Source: a virus
Direction: 5' to 3' (one strand)
Virus record (IMG/VR): IMGVR_UViG_3300046000_002739
Location: 1 to 29,392 of that record
DNA: 29,392 nt
Part shown: positions 19,105 through 28,150 of the stretch, in pieces
Layout of the letters: every line of letters begins with the position of its first letter
Numbering within the stretch: the stretch's first letter is position 1
Position numbers and translations under genes: made by a program
The notes under the pieces: model-generated
Told to the model about the DNA's origin: nothing
What the model saw: the letters and a program-made list of their open reading frames with translations, nothing else
Databases searched by the model: none

Positions 19105-20298
19105 TTATAAAGTCTCTTTAATTCCGTAGTCATACATCTCAACTTCCGTGGGAGCGCCGGGGTCGATGTACGGCGTCGTTACAACTCCCTCATCAGGATT
19201 TGAAGTGCCATCAAACTGAATTTCGTCACCATATGAATCTGAGGGATATGTATAAACTGGATCCGGAGAACCTGCGGTTGGATTGGCATTTGAATTCTTG
19301 AAATAATCCAAGATGCTTTGTCCAATCGTAGATTTTCCGTCAGGTGTTTTTTGATTCAACAAAGCCATGCCACTCGTACCCATAGCCGCAATTTGTTTCA
19401 ATATAGAGTCACTCATTTGCCCACCACCAGCAGGACCGGTCACGGTCTGCGTTGATCCGGTTGGGACATTCAATCCGCCAATCAAGTTGGCATAGTTCTG
19501 CAGAGCAGTTATTGGGTAGTTGCGCTCCGCCTGACTCAAAGTCTGCTGCTGCGCCCCCAAAGTGGAGAGCGCATTCAACCCGCCTATGCCTTGGGATTGA
19601 GCTTGGCTACTCAAATTACCAAAAACATTTGCCGTGTTCAAGCCAAGATTTTGTTGATTCTGAGCGGCAGTCAGGGCGTTATTGAAGCCGGTGTTCATTG
19701 CCTGAGTCTGTTGGGCGGTGATATTCATCGCGGCATCACGCGCAGCCTTTGCCCGGATGTCCTGCGCTCTGGAGCCTCCAAACTGCCCCGTAGCAACCCC
19801 ATACGACGTCATCGCCGGGTCTGTGAATTCCCTGAATTGCTGGGTACCCAAGTCGCCAATCGATTTAACAACCGACTGGGTGTAGGGGTTCATGTAATCC
19901 CCAATCAAGCTCGTAGTCGGCGTTGCAGCGACGTTCCCAGCCGCTGCAGTGGCTTGAGCCAAAGCAGGTGCACCCGCTCCTATAGCTGTAGGTGCGGTGT
20001 TGTAAGCCAAGTTCTGCAGCGTTGAGGCAGGGGCAATCCCTCCTTGATTAACAGCCGTCTGACCAGATGAGACTAGACCGCTGAGGAAGCTGCTGTACCA
20101 GTCCGGAGTCGTGGTCTGAGCGGTTTGCGTCTGCGTGACGTTGGGATTCACTTGCGGGTTAAATATTGACGGCAAGGCCGTGTTAGCTCCTGTATTTGCA
20201 GTTGTTGTCCCTGCAGTTGTTGTCCCCGCCACAGGCGTTGGAATGAAAGGCCCGGTAGTTGGAGTGGGGGTTGTGGGGGGAGTTGCAACTGGTTTCAT
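19105..20298 (-). CDS. Putative DNA-ejection / internal virion protein
   Basis: A 397-residue protein. The first 70 residues are a Thr/Pro-rich low-complexity tail with tandem AGTTTAGTTT. The core contains MNPYTQSVVKSIGDLGTQQF, then REFTDPAMTSYGVATGQFGG and SRAQDIRAKAARDAAMN. The NPYT-x-V and GQFGGSRAQ patterns are recurrent in podovirus proteins annotated as DNA-transfer or internal virion proteins. A helical Gln/Asn-rich stretch follows and the C-terminus is acidic. It overlaps the preceding gene by ATGA. Confidence 0.68.
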   Translation of the reverse strand: MKPVATPPTTPTPTTGPFIPTPVAGTTTAGTTTANTGANTALPSIFNPQVNPNVTQTQTAQTTTPDWYSSFLSGLVSSGQTAVNQGGIAPASTLQNLAYNTAPTAIGAGAPALAQATAAAGNVAATPTTSLIGDYMNPYTQSVVKSIGDLGTQQFREFTDPAMTSYGVATGQFGGSRAQDIRAKAARDAAMNITAQQTQAMNTGFNNALTAAQNQQNLGLNTANVFGNLSSQAQSQGIGGLNALSTLGAQQQTLSQAERNYPITALQNYANLIGGLNVPTGSTQTVTGPAGGGQMSDSILKQIAAMGTSGMALLNQKTPDGKSTIGQSILDYFKNSNANPTAGSPDPVYTYPSDSYGDEIQFDGTSNPDEGVVTTPYIDPGAPTEVEMYDYGIKETL

Positions 20299-22700
20299 GA
20301 TTTACCCTTCCTTGTCGTCTTCAAATAAGCCATCGGACTTTTTGCTTTTGGCGGAATGTCATTCACCGGAGCAGATCGCTTGTGCTTCCTAATCGCTTCT
20401 CGCATCTTGTCCAGAACGGCAGATCCTGCTTTTGTGGATCCGTCGCCCAAAGACGCTACCGTATCAGCGTCAAAAACATATTCCCCGTCTGAGAGCATAG
20501 TAGGAATGTCATCCGACTGCCCAGTCCCAGCCCCACCCACCGCAAACCCTCTTTGCTCATGCTTGGCGTAGTAACGACCCTCTGGCCCCGGAATCATTTG
20601 TTTGTTGAGCTTGAAATTGCGTTTCTCCAACACACTCGCTAATTGAGGATGGATACTTCCTCCATGAGCGGCGAATGGAATTCTGCTTGTCTTTATGAAC
20701 GAATCCGCTTGACTCAACGGCTGCATCTGCCGGGCAGAATATCCAGCAGAGGGCGTTGCGCCGGGGACTTCATAGTTCTTGAGTCCAGAAAATATCGGTT
20801 CAGCACGCGTGGGGCGTCCGCGGCTCATTTTTGAACTTAAAAATGGGGCAGGCTCCAGTCTTGCATTGGAAGTGTTTGACTGTGACATATATTTTTTTAT
20901 CTGATCGTCAACACTTCCTTCTTTTTTAGTCCCTTTGAGGTATTCATCTATTGCTTTAAATATGTCTACTTCTCCGCCCTTTTCCATTCGCGTCAATCCA
21001 CCACGAGCAAATAGAATTGGTTCCGTCTCATCGATGGGCTGATATTCTTCAAAACTTTGCGTTGGATACAATTGACTTTGTGCAAGCGGACGATTCATTT
21101 CTCGAATCTGTGCTTGCTCCGCACTCAACCCTCCAAACAATTGCGGTGCCGACGAGTTGGAGGATCCTTTGAACATTTGCGACTGAAGAAAAGGTGCCGC
21201 AGTCAACATTGCATTCGATGGTTGAATTGTTACAGATTGCGGAGAACCTGATGAAGTGCCGGAGGTTACTCCAGACGTTCCTCCGGAAGTTACTTTGGGA
21301 GTTATCGACTTAGGTACAACCTTTGGCACCGAACCAGTAATTGTATTGTACACATCCAAATCATCAGCATTTATTGATCCGCCTCCCGGTGTATAAGCAA
21401 TAGGACGATCCAAAGCACTTAAGTCAGTTGCATCTTCAGCAATCAATCCTAAGTCTTTATAAATCTGCAGAGGGTCATCACCAAGCATCCCTACGTCTTG
21501 AGCAGTATTTGCATCAGCAAATGTAGGTAAATTGTCTTTGGGTAAGAGGGGATAATTTTCATCTACATAGTCAGATATAGGTACGTCAAATGCGTCTGTG
21601 AAACTTGGTTCGTCAAATAAAACTTCAGAATCTCCTACGGGATATTGATACCCCTCATCACCGGGCAATAGCTCTCCAACAGGAGAATCGGTTGTTCCGC
21701 CGTACCCTGAAGCAACTTGAACGCTGTCGTCACCAGCATCTGCCTTAAAGAATGGCAAGATAGCTCTATCAATTGTTTTGTCTACACCACCGCCAATTGT
21801 ATTAACCAAGGCGTTGGTAGCTAATCTAGTTGGGTCTATACCACCAGTAGTAATTAATTGAGTTCCGGCGTTTGTAAGTGTTGGAATTAATGACGATGGA
21901 ACAATATCCTTCAGGGCGCTGGAAATAATTGGATTTAATCCGCTTGAAAGCCCACCAGTCAAAGCACCGGTAATAGGATCTCCTCCTGTCAGGGCGGAAC
22001 TCAAAGCCCCCTTCAATGCGCCTTTTCCAATACCTGCGTAGTTCAAACCACCTGTTGTAGTCCCTGCCGTAGCCCCTGCCGTAGTTCCCGCGGCAGCACC
22101 TGCATCAATCGCACCAGCAGCGCCAGCCGCCTCTCCAGCGCCCAAAAAGCCGGGGATTCCAGTTCCAGACCCAAACAACCCTCCGGCACCCGCCATAACA
22201 GCAATTGGAATTCCAATCTCCATTGCCGGTCCAACCACGTTCTCTATAAACTGATCGAAGCTGCTGCCGTTGTGTTCTACATCAGGCGGAGCAATTCCCA
22301 GAATGTTCAGTCCGTTGTCTTTAGCGAATTGAAGCGGAACCCGGTATCCACCATCGGTAATGACGGACGTTTCAATGAACGTGGGGGCATCTTCCCCACC
22401 CGCATACATACGCCCGTCGTTAAGGAAGTTGGTTCCCCTTGTCATTGGATTGGTGGCTGAGTAAATATCACCAAGCTGCCCGCGCTCCATTCCCCAACCA
22501 CCAGTCAGGTCAAATCCACCTTTATATGCCGCCGCCTTTCCAGCAAGTGAGTTTGGATCAAGGGCTGGCTTGTTTGCATTAGGATCTGGAACAAGATCCA
22601 ACTGTTCACCGTCCTCGCCCGACCTCTGCCACATCATTCCTTCCGGAGCGGGGTCTTGCTGGTAAGTGGTTCCACCATCTTCATTAGTTACCCACGGCAT
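20295..22700 (-). CDS. Large structural/internal virion protein
   Basis: An 801-residue protein. A central Ala/Gly-rich hydrophobic region (about residues 160-330: IGIPIAVMAGAGGLFGSGTG; AGEAAGAAGAIDAGAAAGTT) could insert into or span a membrane during ejection. It is followed by a Ser/Thr/Pro-rich linker. The C-terminal part has short FARGG and FAVGG repeats and ends with GQSDDIPTMLSDGEYVFDAD, then TVASLGDGSTKAG and a basic tail. That SDGEYVxxADxVxxLGxG signature recurs at the C-terminus of aquatic phage structural proteins. AGGAG precedes ATG 22700. Confidence 0.7.
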   Translation of the reverse strand: MPWVTNEDGGTTYQQDPAPEGMMWQRSGEDGEQLDLVPDPNANKPALDPNSLAGKAAAYKGGFDLTGGWGMERGQLGDIYSATNPMTRGTNFLNDGRMYAGGEDAPTFIETSVITDGGYRVPLQFAKDNGLNILGIAPPDVEHNGSSFDQFIENVVGPAMEIGIPIAVMAGAGGLFGSGTGIPGFLGAGEAAGAAGAIDAGAAAGTTAGATAGTTTGGLNYAGIGKGALKGALSSALTGGDPITGALTGGLSSGLNPIISSALKDIVPSSLIPTLTNAGTQLITTGGIDPTRLATNALVNTIGGGVDKTIDRAILPFFKADAGDDSVQVASGYGGTTDSPVGELLPGDEGYQYPVGDSEVLFDEPSFTDAFDVPISDYVDENYPLLPKDNLPTFADANTAQDVGMLGDDPLQIYKDLGLIAEDATDLSALDRPIAYTPGGGSINADDLDVYNTITGSVPKVVPKSITPKVTSGGTSGVTSGTSSGSPQSVTIQPSNAMLTAAPFLQSQMFKGSSNSSAPQLFGGLSAEQAQIREMNRPLAQSQLYPTQSFEEYQPIDETEPILFARGGLTRMEKGGEVDIFKAIDEYLKGTKKEGSVDDQIKKYMSQSNTSNARLEPAPFLSSKMSRGRPTRAEPIFSGLKNYEVPGATPSAGYSARQMQPLSQADSFIKTSRIPFAAHGGSIHPQLASVLEKRNFKLNKQMIPGPEGRYYAKHEQRGFAVGGAGTGQSDDIPTMLSDGEYVFDADTVASLGDGSTKAGSAVLDKMREAIRKHKRSAPVNDIPPKAKSPMAYLKTTRKGKS

Positions 22701-22716
22701 AGCTAACTCCTAAATT

Positions 22717-22974
22717 TCACAGCAACTGATTCCCGGGACTCACTGCGCCAACCAAAGCCTCTGCCCAATCATGCCAATCGTCAAAGACATACGGCCCCGG
22801 GATTCCTTCGTTCTGGAATACATCGATTGCTTTTAAACCAGCAGCCCATTCTTTCCAATTTTCCTCTGATACCCCGACCTGCAGTTGCTGTGCTGCATAA
22901 GCCTCGCACATAAGTGCAGCCCACGACTCAAACGTGTGATGTCGAGGGTCATAAACCAATGCTGGAGCATCCAT
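22717..22974 (-). CDS. Small hypothetical late protein
   Basis: An 85-residue acidic protein rich in Trp and His (HHTFESWAALMCEAYAAQQL; ENWKEWAAGLKAIDVF; VFDDWHDWAEALVG), entirely helical in appearance. It sits between the tail/stabilisation protein (TGATG overlap) and the large internal protein (16 nt after it). Small proteins in this position may be tail or connector accessories or chaperones for the ejection proteins; no family recognised. Confidence 0.7.
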   Translation of the reverse strand: MDAPALVYDPRHHTFESWAALMCEAYAAQQLQVGVSEENWKEWAAGLKAIDVFQNEGIPGPYVFDDWHDWAEALVGAVSPGNQLL

Positions 22975-25034
22975 CAGTACGGCCTCACATCGCCAACATT
23001 GGCATTGATCAATATACGACCCGTTTCATAATTGCCACCTTGCACGTTGCTGACGAATTTTAACCTTAACTCACGACGCTGTTCTCTGAGGTCTATTTTC
23101 CCAGTGTCCGGGGTGAACAAATACGGCCCTGTTGTTCTGTCCTCCGACTGAGCAAATGGACGCCCCGTGATGTAAAGTTCCATCTCCCCGGACTGTACAA
23201 AATCAGGCTCAAGACGCTCCAAATGCAGCCCTACGTTATCTCCAACCATCGAAGGCTCAGAAGGACCGCCAGAAACAATACCCAAGTCGCTCGTCTCAAA
23301 CGAACTGTAGATCGCCGTCTCATTCTGGCCCTGAATTTGGTCTGTTCCGATCTCATGCTGCCAGAGACTTACTTTCCCAGCCTGTGTTGAAAATGTCGCA
23401 GAAACAGTTGCACTCGCCGAACAAACGGCAGACAACGTGACGTTGTAGTTCCCCGCAGTTCCGGGGGCTATCGCTATGACGTAAGCTCCAAGAGCAACGC
23501 CAGTGGCTGTGACCACTTCATTCAATGCCACCTGACTACTGATGGCTGTCACTATCACCGCACTTGCGTTTGTGGTTGTGATGTTCTGCGTCAAAACGAC
23601 TTGAGCCGTACTTACTTCGGAACCTGCTGCAATAGGAAAATTGAACACCTGAGAATAGTACCCAGCCGTCCTGTTCGCGCCCGTTGCCTCGCCCGCGTCG
23701 TACCAAGTCTGTTCACGGATGTTGTAGATGATGGCGTCTGTGCATTCAGTAGCATCACCACGCGGATAGAACCACCATATCTCTCCGAACCGATTCACCT
23801 TGGTTGCCCAAATCTTTTGCCTTTGATCGTAGTTCAAATTGTCAAAGAAGTAGTTCTGATTCATAGTGTTTGGGAGTTCTTTGATCACCCCGTTGTACAT
23901 CAGGAATCGATCAACGCCACACCAATAATATATCCCGTCAAATTCGACGACGCTTTGACTTGAGAGAATTGTGGAACTGCCAATGATGTCATAGCGCCAA
24001 AAAAGTTGCTGAGAAGTAACTCCAGTGGAGATGGTTGTTGGGTTGTAACTCACGCGGATCAATGAATCCAGCGCCCAGAACAATCCCGATGGCGCATTTG
24101 ATCCTCCACGAACCGCAACACCTTTGACAATTTTTTGATTTGATACATTGACTGCATTTGAATCTGGCCCATTCCAATCAAAAGCATTCCCCGCAACACA
24201 ATTCTGTATTAGCCCGTTGTCTCCGTAAGCAAAAACATACGGGTGAAGAGAAACAACCCCTCCAGAGACTGTGATGTAATTGTTCGTTGGGGTTGTCCCT
24301 TGACTGTCTCGCAAAGGATATGCAACAGACCCACTGGGTTCTACAGCCAAAACAGCCGGAGCTAATGTGCTGTTTATTTGATCAAGGTTCTGCCCCGGAT
24401 GCGCCAAAATAAGGCTATTCCCACTTCCCGTAGCGTCAAAAAAACCATCAAACTGCCATAGGTTTTTGTCGGACGCAGTGAAATTGCTATTTACCGTGGC
24501 AACCTTTATAGAGAACCCTGATCCTGTTCCGCCAATGTTTGCCGCCAAAGCACTCAACGTATCTCCAACAACATAGGAGTTGCCTTGGGTTGTTATTGTT
24601 ACCGAGGAAACAACCGTCCCAGCAACGACTATGGTGGCCTTTGCCCCCGTTCCAGAACCGCCGGTAAGGGCTACTACTGTATAAGTGCCGTTGGTGTAAG
24701 CCGATCCCCCGACAAGCGTTCCAACAGTCAGTACAGGTCCGCCAAATGTGTAATCAACAATCCCGGCACCAATCCCGTCATTGTCGCAAACAAACCGCTG
24801 CAGCCCGTTGTTGTAGCCGTTGTAGACGCTGTTGAAACCGTCAGCAGACTCCACAAATATTCCTCGGGAGTATCCATTGATGAAGTTGGTCATTTCCCGG
24901 TAACCAAGGATTTTTCTAGGACGACCACGTTGAAACCTGACCCACTCCCCGTCTGCATAAAAGTTATGGTCAAATACCGTCCCGTCCCGTTGAATGCCGG
25001 GCTTGGTATCGAGCGCAAAAACTTTCTTTGTCAT
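22974..25034 (-). CDS. Tail / packaged-DNA stabilisation-type structural protein
   Basis: A 686-residue beta-rich protein. The N-terminus FALDTKPGIQRDGTVFDHNF, then YADGEWVRFQRGRPRKILGY is a conserved opening of podovirus tail structural proteins, reminiscent of P22 gp10-like stabilisers. The middle (FWALDSLIRVSYNPTT; FDGIYYWCGVDRFLMYNG; QKIWATKVNRFGEIWWFYPR) looks like beta-propeller blades. Two Gly/Thr/Val-rich stretches at about 101-180 and 470-552 look like inserted beta domains. The start overlaps the fibre-like gene by TGATG. Function is assigned by pattern, not by a defined family. Confidence 0.72.
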   Translation of the reverse strand: MTKKVFALDTKPGIQRDGTVFDHNFYADGEWVRFQRGRPRKILGYREMTNFINGYSRGIFVESADGFNSVYNGYNNGLQRFVCDNDGIGAGIVDYTFGGPVLTVGTLVGGSAYTNGTYTVVALTGGSGTGAKATIVVAGTVVSSVTITTQGNSYVVGDTLSALAANIGGTGSGFSIKVATVNSNFTASDKNLWQFDGFFDATGSGNSLILAHPGQNLDQINSTLAPAVLAVEPSGSVAYPLRDSQGTTPTNNYITVSGGVVSLHPYVFAYGDNGLIQNCVAGNAFDWNGPDSNAVNVSNQKIVKGVAVRGGSNAPSGLFWALDSLIRVSYNPTTISTGVTSQQLFWRYDIIGSSTILSSQSVVEFDGIYYWCGVDRFLMYNGVIKELPNTMNQNYFFDNLNYDQRQKIWATKVNRFGEIWWFYPRGDATECTDAIIYNIREQTWYDAGEATGANRTAGYYSQVFNFPIAAGSEVSTAQVVLTQNITTTNASAVIVTAISSQVALNEVVTATGVALGAYVIAIAPGTAGNYNVTLSAVCSASATVSATFSTQAGKVSLWQHEIGTDQIQGQNETAIYSSFETSDLGIVSGGPSEPSMVGDNVGLHLERLEPDFVQSGEMELYITGRPFAQSEDRTTGPYLFTPDTGKIDLREQRRELRLKFVSNVQGGNYETGRILINANVGDVRPY

Positions 25035-26260
25035 CAGAACGTCCCGCCAGCCAAGCCGCTCGGAATCACTGCTCCAGAAGCGGTCAGGCCAAATTGTTTC
25101 ACCCCAAGAATGGCAATGTCAAACTCTGCACTCCCCGCCCTGTAAATCCCTGTGGAAGTTTCCGCTGCAAAGTTCATCGATGGAGATCCAACAGATCCAC
25201 TGATCAAGCTGATTGAGGTGGATCCAGCCAACACCGTGTTGGCATTGACCAAATTCACCGAGTCGCAAATTAACGTCGCCTGCTGCCCCGCGCTGAGAGT
25301 TGCGGTGGATCCTGAGCCGGTGCTGATGGTTACAGTGAAGGCGGACGCCCCGCCGGTGGTGGCGTTTTGAATGTAATAAACCTGAATCGTTGGCGGAACA
25401 AGGATCGTAACGTTGCCTGTCAAGTCACCAGCGGATGTATATTTCTGAATGACGTTGGAAGCCTCGGAGCTTGTCAGGGTGTAGCTCCCCGTCGCCACCA
25501 CCTTCACAAGTTGGCTGAAATTGAACTGGGTGGACTTTCCCAAACCAACCGAATAAAAAGCCGATCCAGAAGAGGCAATAAAACAAGAATCTCCCGGCTG
25601 CAATCCCACAGTGGCTGAAGCGTTGAAAACGTCAGACCCAGAGCAAGCCACAGTCAACAACCCTGTGCCTGCGTTCCTGACCTGTATGAACCAATTATTC
25701 CCAACCGTCGCAGCCAATGGCAACGTGAGCGTTCCAGCACCAGAAGTCCAAACGTACAACTCCGCACGATCTGCTGCGGTTGCGGTGTAACTGGTGGAGA
25801 ACGTTGTAACTGGAGAGGATTGATTCAGGGTCAATCCTGAAGCCATAAGCCCGTAACCAGCCAACGTCGCTGCATCAGCAGATGACGTTCCAGTCCCAAA
25901 GGCAATAATTCCCCAAGTTCCAGCGGTCGTGGCGTTGGTGACGATGTAGATGTACTGGGCTTGCCCTGCGGCAATCGTCACGATGGTGTTCGCGCCGGTA
26001 TAGTCTTTGACGGTAACGCTGACTGCACCGACGTTGCGAATCAACGCATCATTGCCGACAGAGGTTTGGTTGGCGGGAGGCATCCATAGCTCGTTTGCGG
26101 CGGAGGCGGTGGACACCTCCATGATGCGGGCTGCAGCGGAATCGGTCGTTGTGCCGTTGATGGGCCACTCCAACTGCAAGTCTGCTGTCAGAGTGATGCG
26201 GCGATACGAAACGTCAGTGGGCTGTATGACGTTTCCAGTGAATGGCGAGTTATAGCTCAT
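25034..26260 (-). CDS. Fibre-like or receptor-binding structural protein
   Basis: A 408-residue protein dominated by Thr/Ser/Ala/Gly/Val in repeated beta-strand patterns (SVTVKDYTGANTIVTIAAGQ; LYVWTSGAGTLTLPLAATVG; TVTISTGSGSTATLSAGQQA). It has the look of a trimeric tail fibre or head decoration protein. The C-terminal FAAETSTGIYRAGSAEFDIA resembles the head-binding or tail-tip end of fibres. I prefer ATG 26260 (MSYNSPFTGNVIQPTDVSYR), just after the adaptor stop; the frame continues 12 codons upstream to 26296. AGGA lies 9 nt before it. It sits between adaptor and stabilisation-type protein. Confidence 0.65.
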   Translation of the reverse strand: MSYNSPFTGNVIQPTDVSYRRITLTADLQLEWPINGTTTDSAAARIMEVSTASAANELWMPPANQTSVGNDALIRNVGAVSVTVKDYTGANTIVTIAAGQAQYIYIVTNATTAGTWGIIAFGTGTSSADAATLAGYGLMASGLTLNQSSPVTTFSTSYTATAADRAELYVWTSGAGTLTLPLAATVGNNWFIQVRNAGTGLLTVACSGSDVFNASATVGLQPGDSCFIASSGSAFYSVGLGKSTQFNFSQLVKVVATGSYTLTSSEASNVIQKYTSAGDLTGNVTILVPPTIQVYYIQNATTGGASAFTVTISTGSGSTATLSAGQQATLICDSVNLVNANTVLAGSTSISLISGSVGSPSMNFAAETSTGIYRAGSAEFDIAILGVKQFGLTASGAVIPSGLAGGTF

Positions 26261-26261
26261 A

Positions 26262-26897
26262 TCAAGAGTCCTGTACGTTCGCTTGTCGATCGGCAATCCG
26301 AATGACGTCTTCGTTCTTCAGAGTGGTAATTATCAGGTCGTATTGTTGTTGCCACATACCCATACGTTCGTCGTTCTTCAGGTAAGGCATAGCCTGCAGC
26401 AAAGACCCGTAGAGCAACGCTTGAGGGGCGTAGATTGTGAACCAGTTGGTTTCATTGCTAGAGTCCAGAGGCTGAACCCGCTCGTAGTACAACACTTCAA
26501 AAGCGTAAGCTGCAGTGGGGGTTGGTGCAACGAGCCAGTGCGTGTAGTCGTAGTCTGCGTAATACGCAGGCACTCCCGTGACTGTTGGGTCGGGGGCGTA
26601 TTCCCTGAGGTATTCATACTTCCTGAGCAGGACTGGACTCCTCTTGCCGCTGACGGTCACGTTCATTGAAACCGTCTTGTGCCACCGCGCAGGCTTGTCA
26701 ATGACGGCTTGACTGGCGACCATGTTGCTTTCGTTCACGGTCAGATTGCCAAGGAACTTGATCTGGGAAGCAATAACCTGCTCCGCAAGCATGATGAAAC
26801 GCGGGATCTGCGCAATTGTCTGAGCGTCGTCACGTTCTAAATATTGCTGGATGTCATCGACCAAAGACGAGTACGTCATAACACTGGCAGTAGTCAT
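26262..26897 (-). CDS. Head-tail adaptor protein
   Basis: A 211-residue protein of the phage adaptor type (P22 gp4 / SU10-like adaptor). The N-terminal helices SSLVDDIQQYLERDDAQTIA and IPRFIMLAEQVIASQIK are followed by a beta-rich middle (WHKTVSMNVTVSGKRSPVLL, RKYEYLREYAPDPTVTG, PAYYADYDYTHWLVAPTPTA) and a C-terminal helix bearing AALLYGSLLQ-like sequence (APQALLYGSLLQAMPYLKND). This pattern is well known for adaptor proteins that extend the portal. It overlaps the endolysin gene by ATGA. Confidence 0.82.
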   Translation of the reverse strand: MTTASVMTYSSLVDDIQQYLERDDAQTIAQIPRFIMLAEQVIASQIKFLGNLTVNESNMVASQAVIDKPARWHKTVSMNVTVSGKRSPVLLRKYEYLREYAPDPTVTGVPAYYADYDYTHWLVAPTPTAAYAFEVLYYERVQPLDSSNETNWFTIYAPQALLYGSLLQAMPYLKNDERMGMWQQQYDLIITTLKNEDVIRIADRQANVQDS

Positions 26898-27322
26898 GAG
26901 AATTTCCTAGTCCCATTTTTATCAATTATCAACGCCATTCTACGCGGCGGCAAGCTAGGGAAACTGGGGATGCTGATATGCGTCCAAGCGTCAAACTCCC
27001 TGATTATCTGGTCGTATGGCAGTCCTGCGGTCATTACAGACCTCACAATCTCATCAGGGGTCATTCCGGGTACTCGGATGTCAGCGGCGCAGCCGAGCCT
27101 GTGCTGGCTCTTATCAGAGCTTCCTACGGCATCATTTACAGCTTTGCTGCGGAACGCTGAGTTCACCATCACAGGTCTGCCCCCTAACTGGGTTTTTACC
27201 TGCTCAAGCAGCACAGCTAACCGCCGCAGGTTCTCAATCTCCCCCTCATTCGGGGTGTTGTCCAGCGTCCTGTGGTTGGTGTGCGTCAACTCGGCAAGGG
27301 TGAAATGCTCACTTAGGTTCAT
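26894..27322 (-). CDS. M15-family peptidase endolysin
   Basis: A 142-residue peptidase M15 (D-Ala-D-Ala carboxypeptidase-like) domain that cleaves peptidoglycan cross-links during lysis. FRSKAVN (about 57-63) is followed by SQHRLGCAADI with zinc ligands His74 and Asp81, and by WTHISIP with His115, the third ligand. There is no signal peptide, so release depends on the holins encoded just upstream. It overlaps the 72-residue membrane protein by 14 nt and the adaptor by 4 nt. Confidence 0.92.
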   Translation of the reverse strand: MNLSEHFTLAELTHTNHRTLDNTPNEGEIENLRRLAVLLEQVKTQLGGRPVMVNSAFRSKAVNDAVGSSDKSQHRLGCAADIRVPGMTPDEIVRSVMTAGLPYDQIIREFDAWTHISIPSFPSLPPRRMALIIDKNGTRKFS

Positions 27323-27527
27323 TTTGATTAACCTGTATTCCCGCTAACAATCCGATAAACCCACCAACAATAGTTTGGAATGCTGGGCCGATCAGCTTGA
27401 ATATCTCACTGTTATCCACAAGCGGGTCAAACAACCCAGCGCACATCACCACCACCATCGACAGCAGGATTAAGCAAAGCGTCAAGCTCACCATCCCGAT
27501 TACGACGATGAGCGTTTTCTCTTTCAC
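27309..27527 (-). CDS. Two-helix membrane protein, holin-like
   Basis: A 72-residue protein with a strongly hydrophobic N-terminal segment (LIVVIGMVSLTLCLILLSMV, about 5-30) and a second one near 49-64 (FQTIVGGFIGLLAGIQV), separated by an acidic loop (DPLVDNSE). The start is GTG 27527, overlapping the previous stop as GTGA. Its place directly before the endolysin makes it a candidate holin, antiholin or accessory lysis protein. Confidence 0.72.
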   Translation of the reverse strand: MKEKTLIVVIGMVSLTLCLILLSMVVVMCAGLFDPLVDNSEIFKLIGPAFQTIVGGFIGLLAGIQVNQNEPK

Positions 27528-27694
27528 TTGTTGCCGGGGTCAGCTTTAACTGCGCCGCCCAGACCAAAAGCAGCGGCAATGCCCTGCGCCAGCATTTGAT
27601 ACGGAGGAGGAATCAGCGGCATCAAGACCATCACAAAAACGCCAAGCCCTGCCAAGGTTGATGCTTCTCCAAAACGCTTTCTGAGCCAGCCCAT
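27524..27694 (-). CDS. Small membrane protein in the lysis cassette
   Basis: A 56-residue protein: basic start MGWLRKRFGEAS, hydrophobic stretch (TLAGLGVFVMVLMPLIPP, about 12-29), then an Ala/Gly-rich helix (MLAQGIAAAFGLGGAVKA). AAGGAG lies 7-8 nt before the ATG, and the stop overlaps the next start (GTGA). Together with its neighbours it makes a run of membrane proteins before the M15 enzyme; it may be a second holin. Confidence 0.72.
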   Translation of the reverse strand: MGWLRKRFGEASTLAGLGVFVMVLMPLIPPPYQMLAQGIAAAFGLGGAVKADPGNK

Positions 27695-27721
27695 GTCATT
27701 CTCCTTTTTTCTTCATGTTTA

Positions 27722-28150
27722 TCATCTGCTGCCTTCCCCGCCTCTAACTTTTTCAACCGAGCGCATCGCACCAAGACCAAGCACGCCCATCAATACCTGC
27801 ATGGTCAAATCAGTGTTAATTACCGGAAAGTCTCCAACATAGCCAAAAAATACTTTTGCAACAAACCGCGCAACTGGTTCAAATATTGCCACATACGCAA
27901 GACCAGCGCCGCAAATCCAGCCAACAAACGGTCGCCAGCCAGCCACAAACCAATTGGTTGATTTTGCTTCTTCCAAATTTGTTTGGATTTGTAATTTTGC
28001 CAAATCGGTTGCCGCCGCAAGCTGGGCAAGTTCTCCGTTTTGCTGCATCTCAAACAGCTTCAGTTTTGCTTGTTCAGCCTGCGCGGGGTCGGGGAAGAAC
28101 TTATCGACTAGCTTGCTGCCTATATCCAGTACTGCGGCTAGTGGGAACAT
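27722..28150 (-). CDS. Holin-family protein (3TM type)
   Basis: A 142-residue protein matching the GTA/3TM holin pattern. An N-terminal amphipathic region (FPLAAVLDIGSKLVDKFFPD PAQAEQAKL, described in two parts) is followed by a helical Gln-rich stretch. The hydrophobic core has STNWFVAGWRPFVGWICGAG, then LAYVAIFEPVARFV, and near the end a third membrane segment LTMQVLMGVLGLGAMRSVEK. The W-R-P-F/VGW motif is typical. It forms the lytic pore or lesion that lets the endolysin reach the cell wall. It overlaps the upstream gene as TAATG. Confidence 0.85.
   Translation of the reverse strand: MFPLAAVLDIGSKLVDKFFPDPAQAEQAKLKLFEMQQNGELAQLAAATDLAKLQIQTNLEEAKSTNWFVAGWRPFVGWICGAGLAYVAIFEPVARFVAKVFFGYVGDFPVINTDLTMQVLMGVLGLGAMRSVEKVRGGEGSR

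Noticed and set aside
19591-20025. Plus-strand 144-codon frame
   Set aside because: Antisense to the internal virion protein gene with conserved NPYT and GQFGGSRAQ motifs.
20165-20290. Tandem repeat as a regulatory iteron
   Set aside because: The repeated GTTGTTGTCC-like units encode the Thr/Ala low-complexity N-terminus of the gene starting at 20298, so they are coding repeats.
24585-25145. Plus-strand 186-codon frame
   Set aside because: Antisense to the conserved N-terminus of the 686-residue tail protein.
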